A DNA stretch of 10,630 bases from contig PFXB01000005.1 in the NCBI GenBank assembly GCA_002791435.1, positions 1 through 10,630 of the forward strand, given 5' to 3'. A program made the translations under genes and the position numbers. Below are positions 5,690-10,630 of the stretch, piece after piece. The notes beneath the pieces were generated by a model. The model saw nothing but the letters and a program-made list of their open reading frames with translations. It made no database searches and was not told the origin of the DNA. The number at the start of each line of letters is the position of its first letter. Positions within the stretch are counted from its first letter, which is position 1. This DNA comes from a candidate division WWE3 bacterium CG_4_9_14_3_um_filter_43_9 (lineage in GTDB: Bacteria > Patescibacteriota > CPR3 > GCA-002780085).

Positions 5690-5731
5690 ATACTCAACTA
5701 CAACTTTTGCATTTTCAAGGAAGTTGAGTAT
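5690..5731. repeat. 10-bp hairpin, tandem to the previous one
   Basis: ATACTCAACT (5690-5699) pairs perfectly with AGTTGAGTAT (5722-5731) across a 22-nt loop. No T-run makes it a clear intrinsic terminator on the minus strand. Confidence 0.6.
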
Positions 5732-5762
5732 ATTAGAATATGTTAGTGGTATATCTATACGT

Positions 5763-5814
5763 TAAACCAATTAAGTTTTTTAGAAATAAAAACGCCTCAA
5801 TTGTAATTGGTTTA
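5763..5814 (-). terminator. 11-bp inverted repeat spanning the rpsF stop codon
   Basis: TAAACCAATTA (5763-5773) and TAATTGGTTTA (5804-5814) are perfectly complementary around 30 nt. The arm at 5804-5814 includes the rpsF TAA. The minus-strand loop contains GGCGTTTTTATTTC. It might partly uncouple rpsF from ssb, as a processing site or weak terminator. Compare 1768-1826, which has the same placement. Confidence 0.45.
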
Positions 5815-6099
5815 TTTATAGACCTTTCCAAAAAGTATTCTTAGGATTTCTTCTTTCAGTTTTAATTTCTGTTTGATTTCACTGATTATTTTTGGAGCAA
5901 CCTTAAAGTGCAGAAAAAAGTAATAACCTTCGGTTCTGTTTTTGATGGAATAGGAAAGCTTTCTTTTTCCCCATTCTTCAACCTCTCCCCATTCTCCTTT
6001 ATCTTTTTTAACAATCTCTTCAATTTCACCCAGCAGCTTTTTAACTGCCTCCTCGTTCTGATCGGGACTCAAAATGAGACTCAAACTATAGCTGTTCAT
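5812..6099 (-). CDS. rpsF: 30S ribosomal protein bS6
   Basis: The 95-aa product is full length for bS6, the ferredoxin-like-fold protein that binds 16S rRNA as a dimer with bS18. The start YSLSLILSPDQNEEAVKKLLGEIEEIV, the strand EVEEWGKRKLSYSIKNRTEGYYFFLHF and the helix IISEIKQKLKLKEEILRILF match the family pattern, including the conserved G-K-R-K-L-x-Y-x-I motif. ATG at 6099 has only a loose AAAGAG as SD. First gene of the rpsF-ssb-rpsR operon, with a plausible promoter about 40 nt upstream and a 366-nt structured spacer downstream. Its stop codon lies inside an inverted repeat. I saw no copy of the CCG-bulge S6:S18 autoregulatory leader. Confidence 0.95.
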   Translation of the reverse strand: MNSYSLSLILSPDQNEEAVKKLLGEIEEIVKKDKGEWGEVEEWGKRKLSYSIKNRTEGYYFFLHFKVAPKIISEIKQKLKLKEEILRILFGKVYK

Positions 6100-6141
6100 A
6101 ATTCATAACACTCTTTCTTTTTTACGAACTTGATGCAATTA

Positions 6142-6170
6142 CTTATACCAAGAACCTAAAACTTTCGCAA
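6142..6170 (-). promoter_or_regulatory. Predicted sigma-70-type promoter of the rpsF operon
   Basis: On the minus strand TTGCGA (6170-6165, four of six consensus bases) and TATAAG (6147-6142, five of six) are separated by exactly 17 bases. Transcription would start near 6135, giving a leader of about 35 nt before the rpsF ATG. It lies in the short gap between the hydrolase gene and rpsF, as expected for a new transcription unit. Confidence 0.6.
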
Positions 6171-6191
6171 GTATGATTTCGCGATCTAAAG

Positions 6192-6866
6192 CTAACCCAG
6201 CGTTTTGAAAAACCACTCAAGAGAGGCCGCAATAAATTCATCTTGCCATTCCTTTTTCACCAGAGAATGAGAAGCCTCTTTGAGAATACAGAGTTTTTTG
6301 CTTGACGATAAGGCTTGGTTCCAAAAAAGCTCCTTTTCCCTTTCTAAGGGAAAAAGCTCATCTTTTTCACTTAAAATTAGAAGATAGTCTCCTTTAAACT
6401 GGTTTATATAAGAACTTGACTTTTTTAAAACCTTCACGTATAGATTTGAGTCTGCTGGAGCTCTTAGAATTAAAGAGATAATTTCGTTGTTTTGAGATAA
6501 AAGTTGACCGGCTAAAGCTCCACCCATAGAAACTCCTAACATCCCAATCCGTTTTTTGTCAACTTTTTTTTGCTTTAAAAGCCAATCTAAGGCCAGGCGT
6601 GAATCGCAAAGCCAGTCCAAAAATCCATATTGAGAATAGCTTTCTTCATCTTCTCCATGACCTCTATAATTGAATAAAAGATTCCCTATTCCCTTTTTCA
6701 CTAGATTTGCGGCAATTTCTTGATAGTATCTTCTTTTGTAAGTAGAACGATGTCCAACCAAAGTTAAAACCGCAGGAAAGTTATCTTTATCGTTTGGAGG
6801 GTAGAATTCGCCTCTCAATTTTTTACCTTTTTCCGTAGGAATTCTAATTTCTACCTCAGCTTTCAT
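6192..6866 (-). CDS. Alpha/beta hydrolase, probably a serine esterase/peptidase-like enzyme
   Basis: A 224-aa single-domain alpha/beta hydrolase without signal peptide, so cytoplasmic. Visible elements in order: the oxyanion-side strand AVLTLVGHRSTYKRR (32-46), NYRGHGEDE (66-74), the nucleophile elbow GVSMGG with Ser113, the acid in LSEKDELFP (Asp169) and the histidine in EASHSL (His200). The order and spacing fit a complete Ser-Asp-His triad. HGxG is replaced by VGHRS. Substrate unknown; similar small proteins are annotated as dienelactone hydrolase-like or acylaminoacyl-peptidase-like. ATG at 6866 is supported by AGGAG with a 5-nt spacer. It follows the glycosylase gene after 26 nt, so it is probably co-transcribed with it and with the CCA enzyme. 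Confidence 0.88.
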   Translation of the reverse strand: MKAEVEIRIPTEKGKKLRGEFYPPNDKDNFPAVLTLVGHRSTYKRRYYQEIAANLVKKGIGNLLFNYRGHGEDEESYSQYGFLDWLCDSRLALDWLLKQKKVDKKRIGMLGVSMGGALAGQLLSQNNEIISLILRAPADSNLYVKVLKKSSSYINQFKGDYLLILSEKDELFPLEREKELFWNQALSSSKKLCILKEASHSLVKKEWQDEFIAASLEWFFKTLG

Positions 6867-6892
6867 TTCTACTCCTGTTTTGATCGCTAAAA

Positions 6893-7513
6893 CTATATTT
6901 TGGATACGAAAAGGTTATTTTTAAGATGGAATCGCCATGGCTTATTCCGATATTCTTTGGCATAATCTACCCCGATTCTTTTGGAGGCGGCGATTTCGGC
7001 TGCTCTTACCCTTGCCCCGCCAGCAAGATAAATTCGCTCTCCTCCCAAATCCAAACCATTGAAACTCTGATTAATCCCAAAAGCCCGGCAGAGTTTCCCC
7101 GGACCATTGGTGAGACTGATGATTTTTTTCTTATTTTCCGGATCATATTTTAAATCCCCATAGCGGTTGTGCCACATCGGCTCGATCCCTTCTATTGGTT
7201 CCACTGCCCTCACCAACGCCGCCGCCGGATAGTCTTTTGCCTCAGTCACTATGTTTAAACAATAATACATCCCGTAAATTAAATAGACATAAATCTTGCC
7301 GCCTTTCTCAAACATCACCGCATTGCGTTGGGTTTTGCCCCGGGAGGCGTGTGAGGCTAAGTCGTACGGACCTATGTAAGCTTCCGTTTCCACTATTTTA
7401 CCAACCAATCGGTACCTGCCGACATTATGAATAATATATTTACCCAAAATTTGTTGGGCAACTTTCAAAGTGGGTTGCAGGTAGAAATCAAGGGAAAGTT
7501 TGGATGAGTTCAT
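6893..7513 (-). CDS. 3-methyladenine DNA glycosylase (AAG/MPG family)
   Basis: A base-excision repair enzyme that removes alkylated and deaminated purines. The 206-aa length is normal for bacterial members. VETEAYIGPYDLASHASRG holds the catalytic Glu44 (human AAG Glu125), Tyr46 (Tyr127) and His55 (His136). KIYVYLIYGMYYCLNIV supplies Tyr77 (Tyr159) and Asn87 (Asn169). ALVRAVEP, SLTNGPGKLCRAFGI and RIGVDYAKEYRNKPWRF complete the family signature. ATG at 7513 overlaps the TGA of the upstream CCA-enzyme gene by four bases (ATGA), indicating translational coupling; there is no strong SD of its own. The pairing with a tRNA-maturation enzyme is probably a matter of operon economy, not shared pathway. 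Confidence 0.96.
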   Translation of the reverse strand: MNSSKLSLDFYLQPTLKVAQQILGKYIIHNVGRYRLVGKIVETEAYIGPYDLASHASRGKTQRNAVMFEKGGKIYVYLIYGMYYCLNIVTEAKDYPAAALVRAVEPIEGIEPMWHNRYGDLKYDPENKKKIISLTNGPGKLCRAFGINQSFNGLDLGGERIYLAGGARVRAAEIAASKRIGVDYAKEYRNKPWRFHLKNNLFVSKI

Positions 7514-8949
7514 TGCTTGGCGGACTGTAGTAATTCTTTGGCTTTATGTAGCAACTTTTCTTTGGTATTGAAACCCGGATCGTCTAAAACAAGTTCCAAA
7601 AGAGAGTTCAAAATTTTACCCATCTTTGGTCCTTGAAGAATCCCGATCTGTTTGAGATCATTGCCGTTGATATTCAAATCTGCAACTTTTAAGGCCATGT
7701 CGGCTTTACGAACCTGGGCGATTCTGGACTGTAATTTTTGGATTTCGGAAGGCGAAAACTCTGATTTGGGATTGGAATCGGCATCGGCGATCCTAAGCTC
7801 AAAAAGCTGATCCACATATTCCTCCCCGCCAACCCTGTTGATAAAACGGCGCACCGCTCCATCACTCCATTGATTCTGGTAAAAAAACATGTGCCAGCGC
7901 ACCAAACGGGTTACCCTTTCAATTTCGGCTTTGGGAAACTTCATCCTGGTCATAATTTCCTGGGCCATTTTGGCACTCTCAGCATCGTGACCAAAAAAGT
8001 GATGGGCCGGGATAGGTTTCCCCTTCTCTTTAAGCTTCTTTAAATATTTCTCTTCAAATTTAACATTTTTCGCTCTGGGTTTGCCGATGTCATGAAAAAG
8101 GGCCGCGAGTTTAACCTTGTCGGAGGCGGCGTTCAAGCAGGCCAAAGAATGGTAGTAAACATCATGGATGTGATATTCCGGCTGATTGACACCTATTCCT
8201 TCTAAAAGCTCCGGTAAAAATAGTTTTAAAAGACCGGTTTTTCTCAAAAGTTCAATACCGATCGATGGCTTGGGTGCTTCTAAAAGCAGGCGCATGAATT
8301 CGTCGCGCACTCTTTCGATTGAAATTTGAGCCGCAATCTCAAGGGTATTCTCAATGGCTTCAAATGTTTCGCTTTCAATTTCAAAACCTAAAACCGCAGC
8401 CAATCTGCAGGCTCTGAATCCGCGCAAGCCATCCTCGGCAAGGCGGCTCCTAGGAGTTCCAACAGCTCTGATAACCCTTTTTCTTAAGTCAGAAATTCCA
8501 CCGAAAAGATCGATCAATTTGTCTTCCCTCTCCTCCAAGGGATTGAGCATTAAGGCCATGGCGTTGATTGTGTAATCCCGCCGGCCTAAATCTTGAGACA
8601 ATTTATTGGCAAATTCAACCTTGGTCGGCCAACGTCCATCGACATAATCCATCTCCGAGCGATAAGTGGTCACTTCCACCGGTTGAACTTCTCCATTCTG
8701 ATCTTTAACCAAAACTAAAACCGTGCCGAACTTGGCATAAGTGGTCACCGATTCTGGAAAAACTTTGGCAATTTCTTTGGGTTTGGCATTGGTGGTAATA
8801 TCAAAATCCTTGGGTTTTTTCCCCAAAATAAGATCGCGGACGCAACCTCCCACCAGAAATGACTCAAATCCGGCTTGTTTTAATTGGTGATCCAGCTTAA
8901 AAATTTCAGCCGGAATCTGATCGTATATTTTGTCAAAATTGATGTTCAT
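7510..8949 (-). CDS. cca: CCA-adding tRNA nucleotidyltransferase / poly(A) polymerase family, with HD domain
   Basis: A class II nucleotidyltransferase of 479 aa that adds or repairs the 3' CCA end of tRNAs. The head domain has GGCVRD (34-39), the metal-binding Asp48 and Asp50 in DFDITT, and RRDYTINAMA (123-132). RLAEDGLRGFRACRLA contains the EDxxR nucleotide-template motif (Glu172-Arg176). The C-terminal part carries an HD phosphohydrolase domain with FHDIGKPRA (His286-Asp287) and GHDAESA, as in many bacterial CCA enzymes, where it can have phosphatase or phosphodiesterase activity. ATG at 8949 is preceded by AAAAGGG. A TTG at 8988 would add 13 residues read from a 7-nt repeat array, so it is rejected. 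CCA versus A-only or CC-only addition cannot be told safely from sequence. First gene of the cluster with the glycosylase and hydrolase. Confidence 0.92.
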   Translation of the reverse strand: MNINFDKIYDQIPAEIFKLDHQLKQAGFESFLVGGCVRDLILGKKPKDFDITTNAKPKEIAKVFPESVTTYAKFGTVLVLVKDQNGEVQPVEVTTYRSEMDYVDGRWPTKVEFANKLSQDLGRRDYTINAMALMLNPLEEREDKLIDLFGGISDLRKRVIRAVGTPRSRLAEDGLRGFRACRLAAVLGFEIESETFEAIENTLEIAAQISIERVRDEFMRLLLEAPKPSIGIELLRKTGLLKLFLPELLEGIGVNQPEYHIHDVYYHSLACLNAASDKVKLAALFHDIGKPRAKNVKFEEKYLKKLKEKGKPIPAHHFFGHDAESAKMAQEIMTRMKFPKAEIERVTRLVRWHMFFYQNQWSDGAVRRFINRVGGEEYVDQLFELRIADADSNPKSEFSPSEIQKLQSRIAQVRKADMALKVADLNINGNDLKQIGILQGPKMGKILNSLLELVLDDPGFNTKEKLLHKAKELLQSAKQ

Positions 8950-8958
8950 TCTTGTTTC

Positions 8959-9000
8959 CCTTTTAACCTTTGAATTTTGACATTTCAACTGTACTTCTCC
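8959..9000. repeat. Degenerate 7-nt repeats upstream of the CCA-enzyme gene
   Basis: Six consecutive heptamers related to ACCTTTG, AATTTTG and ACATTTC lead without a gap into the conserved CTCCATGCC flank of the next palindrome. The array ends 9 nt before the CCA-enzyme start codon. Confidence 0.5.
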
Positions 9001-9052
9001 ATGCCCCGCCGATTCGGCGGGTTAGTCGAAGAATATCATTTATTGTTCGACT
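8991..9052. repeat. CCGCCG palindrome with flank, copy 2, plus adjoining hairpin
   Basis: Positions 8991-9021 match 3029-3059 with three differences. Directly after the palindrome, AGTCGAA (9024-9030) pairs with TTCGACT (9046-9052). The GTCGAA-AATAT stretch after the palindrome resembles the GTCGAATATT after the palindromes at 9252-9290 and 10592-10630, suggesting one modular repeat family. Confidence 0.65.
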
Positions 9053-9066
9053 TTGACTTTTTTAAA

Positions 9067-9184
9067 GTGTCATTCCCGACCTGATCGGGCCTGCCCGCCG
9101 AATCCGCCAACTGGCGGAGAAGGAGGGAATCCAGTCCATTCTACCACTTTCCCACGGGATCCCGGATCGAATCCAGGATGACAC
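9067..9184. repeat. MITE-like palindromic element (GTGTCATTCCCG ends)
   Basis: The 118-bp element is bounded by GTGTCAT (9067-9073) and ATGACAC (9178-9184). Its inner blocks GGGAATCCAG and ATCCCGGAT...ATCCAGGATGAC are the pattern that produces the spurious CHPGFDPGS peptide when translated, a peptide I know from many mis-annotated bacterial genomes. Small CCGCC hairpins sit inside the left half. No transposase is present. Confidence 0.75.
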
Positions 9185-9204
9185 GTTGTTTTTTCCCTCT
9201 CCTT

Positions 9205-9290
9205 ATAGATTCCCACAGGCTTTACGCCGTGGTACTCTGAAATCGCAGGTTCCCGCCGAATCGGTGGGCGACTTCGTCGAATATTTTTGA
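9205..9290 (+). repeat. 86-bp direct repeat, copy 1
   Basis: Identical to 10545-10630 except at 9211 and 9265 (84 of 86 bases). It comprises a degraded ACCACGGC-type hairpin, a CCCGCCGA/TCGGCGGG-type palindrome and a CGAC/GTCG hairpin followed by AATATTTTTGA. The change at 9265 turns a G-C pair into a G-U pair in RNA, so the stem is kept. The second copy runs off the window end. Confidence 0.85.
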
Positions 9291-9299
9291 AGGATTCAC

Positions 9300-9341
9300 C
9301 CACGGGTAAACCCGTGGTTCTCTCCTGCGATTATAGGAGAG
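9300..9341. repeat. Two compact hairpins
   Basis: CCACGGGT (9300-9307) pairs with ACCCGTGG (9310-9317) with a 2-nt loop, and CTCTCCT (9320-9326) pairs with AGGAGAG (9335-9341). Neither is followed by a T-run, so they are treated as palindromic repeats. Confidence 0.6.
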
Positions 9342-9371
9342 GCTAGATGAGGTCTTTCTGTCATTCCTGGT

Positions 9372-9420
9372 ACTTTTTGTCTTTCAGTTTTGACTTTTTA
9401 CTTTTGACTTTTGAATTATT
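9372..9420. repeat. Degenerate 7-nt tandem repeat array abutting a stop codon
   Basis: Seven heptamers in a row follow the pattern ACTTTTG (for example at 9393-9399, 9400-9406 and 9407-9413). The array merges with the stop codon of the helical protein gene (9416-9418), just as the array at 3074-3143 merges with the stop of the MutL-like gene. Confidence 0.6.
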
Positions 9421-9961
9421 TTCCCGCTTGCGCCAAACTTAAAAGTCGCGCCCGATTTTTCAAAGCGGCTTTAATATCTTTCAAGTTGTCGATCCCTGCT
9501 TTTTTGGCTCTATCGGAACAATCTTCCAGGCGATAAAGAATCCTATTTAGAAAATTATGCACCTCACTGCAAGATTCTTGTTTTTCCAGCATCTCGATTA
9601 ATAAATAACCATTTTTCTTAAACATTTTTAAAAAGAAAGGGTGAGGATTCCTGGTTTCAGTTGCCAACAGATATTCTTTGAAAATTTGAATTAAAACCTT
9701 TTCGAAATCTAAAGTGGCACACTGAATTAAACCTGGTGTTTTGACCAATTCGTTCAAAAAGAGAGTGGCGTCACGGGCGGCATTTTCGCTGCCAAGGATA
9801 AGCATTTCACCTAAAACATCGATTAAATCCAGAACAGTTTCCATCTTAACGCTCTGGCCAAAAAGCTTTCTCATGGCCGCCAGAACTTCCCTCTCGGCTT
9901 TGAGATCCGATCCGAAACGCAGTCTTTTGAGATGTATTTCTTTGAGATGATTTTGATCCAT
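9416..9961 (-). CDS. Uncharacterised all-helical cytoplasmic protein
   Basis: I do not recognise this 181-aa protein. It lacks a signal peptide and membrane spans and appears almost wholly alpha-helical, with amphipathic stretches such as AEREVLAAMRKLFGQ, METVLDLIDVLGEMLILG, FEKVLIQIFKEYLLA and EVHNFLNRILYRLEDC, and a basic C-terminus (KNRARLLSLAQAGK). Three cysteines are scattered without a metal motif. ATG at 9961 is chosen because any longer reading frame would have to translate the palindromic element at 9976-10160, giving low-complexity nonsense. No SD is visible, so the exact start is uncertain; an in-frame TTG lies nine codons upstream, at the element edge. Codon use and clean composition suggest a real gene. 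It has no close operon partner: a repeat-filled gap of 466 nt separates it from the CCA-enzyme gene. Confidence 0.65.
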   Translation of the reverse strand: MDQNHLKEIHLKRLRFGSDLKAEREVLAAMRKLFGQSVKMETVLDLIDVLGEMLILGSENAARDATLFLNELVKTPGLIQCATLDFEKVLIQIFKEYLLATETRNPHPFFLKMFKKNGYLLIEMLEKQESCSEVHNFLNRILYRLEDCSDRAKKAGIDNLKDIKAALKNRARLLSLAQAGK

Positions 9962-9975
9962 AAAGTTATAGCCAT

Positions 9976-10160
9976 GTAAAAACAAATGACGCTTTTGAGC
10001 GGTCGCGGTCGGGTGGCAGATGTAGAATCCGCCGATTTGGCGGACTGGCAGCCTGCCCGCCGGCAGGCAGGCGCGCACCCTCCGATTCGGAGGAGAGCAC
10101 TGACGGGAGGGAAACATCTGACAGGACCCGACTGGATGCAAGCTGACATTTTGTTTTGGG
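9976..10160 (-). promoter_or_regulatory. Composite stem-loop element, copy 2 (upstream of helical protein)
   Basis: Same layout as 4688-4823. The minus strand has AATGTCAG, a different 9-mer, GTCGGGT (10132-10126) pairing with ACCCGAC (10014-10008), CAGATGT pairing with ACATCTG, the conserved CCCGTCAGTGCTCT core and the GTTTTTAC tail. Between core and closing arm it carries three hairpins where copy 1 has one: CCTCC/GGAGG, a GCCTGCC/GGCAGGC palindrome and CCGCC/GGCGG. The 9961 start codon lies 46 nt downstream of the stem. Confidence 0.6.
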
Positions 10161-10172
10161 TTTGCCGTATAA

Positions 10173-10385
10173 TCAGCATTCTTCTTTAAATTTTGAGAGG
10201 TCAATGTCCGCCACCACCAAGGTTGTATCATCGTCCGGTGCATTAGCCTCAACCCAATCTCTATAAATCTGCTCGTACAATTTTTCAAATGGAAAACTAG
10301 CTAACATTTATATCCCTATATTTTCCCGCTGCGCGTCCGTTGCGGCATCACTGGCCAGCGTTGTCATCAGAGACTTCAAAATGAA
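10173..10385 (-). pseudogene. Probable decayed gene 3' end, weakly phosphatase (PP2C)-like
   Basis: One minus-strand frame encodes 25 residues (ILKSLMTTLASDAATDAQ...), then a TAA, then at once an ATG and 44 more residues: MLASFPFEKLYEQIYRDWVE followed by ANAPDDDTTLVVADIDLSKF and a TGA. The DDDTTLVVADI ending resembles the last strand of PP2C-type phosphatases (DDxTLVVV), but that is a short motif and weak evidence. A single in-frame stop in otherwise protein-like sequence suggests a pseudogene. Alternatively the 44-aa piece (10173-10307) is a small gene of its own with a TAGGG-like SD. Palindromic repeat material borders it on the upstream side. Confidence 0.35.
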
Positions 10386-10561
10386 CTACCACTCCTTGCG
10401 CCGTGGTCTTCTCGAACGATTATAAATTCGTATCCCGGCTCGCCGTAGAATCCTTCAGTGCCCATTCTTTCCCGCATATCCATCACAAATTTTTTTCCCA
10501 TTACCCTAAGATATGTATAAGCCGGATTTTTGTCATCAACCCAAATAGATCCCCACAGGCT
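10379..10561 (-). pseudogene. Gene fragment bounded by repeats
   Basis: A 61-codon open stretch encodes protein-like sequence (IWVDDKNPAYTYLRVMGKKF, then MRERMGTEGFYGEPGYEFII). It is closed on its upstream side by a TAA inside the 86-bp repeat and on its downstream side by a TGA just after a 26-bp repeat and a CCACGGC...GTGG motif. It is in a different frame from the remnant that follows. A single original gene broken by repeat insertion is one explanation. I do not recognise the family. Confidence 0.3.
10401..10426 (-). repeat. 26-bp repeat, right copy of the inverted pair
   Basis: Reverse complement of 276-301 with one mismatch. On the minus strand it continues into CCACGGCGCAAGGAGTGG and TAGTTCATT, which also follow the palindrome at 367-388 at the other end of the window. 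Confidence 0.75.
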
Positions 10562-10630
10562 TTACGCCGTGGTACTCTGAAATCGCAGGTTCCCGCCGAA
10601 TCGGCGGGCGACTTCGTCGAATATTTTTGA
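10545..10630 (+). repeat. 86-bp direct repeat, copy 2 (cut by window end)
   Basis: Matches 9205-9290 at 84 of 86 positions, exactly 1340 bases downstream. Here the inner palindrome is perfect (CCCGCCGA, one base, TCGGCGGG). The true right boundary lies outside the window. Confidence 0.85.

Larger units (their letters stand above)
5446..5811 (-). other. Structured gene-free spacer between rpsF and ssb
   Basis: This 366-nt spacer holds no convincing reading frame, although rpsF and ssb are usually only tens of bases apart. From rpsF towards ssb the minus strand meets an inverted repeat over the rpsF stop codon (5763-5814), a 10-bp hairpin (5690-5731), an 11-bp hairpin with an inner palindrome (5636-5687), a small TTACCT/AGGTAA hairpin at about 5599-5616 that contains an AGGAGG sequence, and two interleaved inverted repeats (5474-5575). 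A perfect TATAAT occurs on the minus strand at about 5547-5552 but without a good -35, so an internal ssb promoter is only possible. Confidence 0.6.
8950..9415. other. Repeat-only intergenic region
   Basis: Nothing protein-coding is supported. In order it holds a heptamer-repeat array, a CCGCCG palindrome with hairpin, a MITE-like element, an 86-bp repeat also found at the window end, two compact hairpins (9300-9317 and 9320-9341), and a second heptamer array. The only sizeable reading frame (9070-9303, minus) is a translation of the MITE-like element. Confidence 0.7.

Noticed and set aside
9070..9303. 77-codon minus-strand frame containing CHPGFDPGS
   Set aside because: It is the translation of the MITE-like palindromic element at 9067-9184 and adjoining repeats; this peptide pattern is a known artefact of such repeats.
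10143..10173. CTGACA ... TATAAT as a plus-strand promoter
   Set aside because: The spacer is 19 nt and the only genes downstream on the plus strand are spurious; the CTGACA is part of the composite element.
9962..10288. N-terminal extension of the helical protein to 290 aa
   Set aside because: It translates the composite stem-loop element (CLPAGRLPVRQIGG-type peptide) and an antisense frame of the gene remnant; the protein-like part begins at 9961.
10403..10630. 75-codon plus-strand frame at the window end
   Set aside because: It runs through the 86-bp repeat and is antisense to the gene fragment; the C-terminal half is repeat translation.
1..10630. CRISPR array, tRNA or rRNA genes
   Set aside because: No regularly spaced identical repeats, and no tRNA-like or rRNA-like sequence was found on either strand.

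Overview
The window looks like a chromosomal segment of an uncultured bacterium, most probably of the Patescibacteria/CPR (a Microgenomates-like lineage is my best guess from protein style and repeat content; this is inference, not a database result). The recognised genes are housekeeping genes, all on the minus strand. Three of them (ctp-like, KOW protein, CCA enzyme) end in TGA, so the standard stop code applies and the UGA-Gly code of Absconditabacteria/Gracilibacteria does not.

Layout, in transcription order from high to low coordinates. 10630-9962: repeats, remnants of one or two decayed genes, and a structured repeat element. 9961-9416: an unrecognised all-helical protein. 9415-8950: a repeat-only stretch. 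8949-6192: a compact cluster of CCA-adding enzyme, 3-methyladenine DNA glycosylase (joined by an ATGA overlap) and an alpha/beta hydrolase. 6099-4420: the classical rpsF-ssb-rpsR operon with a recognisable promoter upstream of rpsF, but with an unusually long and highly structured 366-nt rpsF-ssb spacer. 4396-1817: a MutL-like (glutamate-mutase-L family) ASKHA ATPase and a protein with a barrel-sandwich and a KOW-like domain, with no glutamate mutase in sight. 1635-391: a membrane-anchored S41 C-terminal processing protease. 390-1: repeats only.

Intergenic DNA is crowded with palindromes. There are ACCACGGC/GCCGTGGT and CCGCC/GGCGG hairpins, two MITE-like elements about 117 bp long, and an 86-bp direct repeat. 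There is also a 26-bp inverted repeat near both window ends, and arrays of degenerate 7-nt repeats abutting gene ends. A composite stem-loop element occurs twice, each time about 50 nt upstream of a gene and in the same orientation. The best candidates for something undescribed are that composite element, the structured rpsF-ssb spacer, and the MutL-like/KOW gene pair placed in a ribosomal-protein operon.
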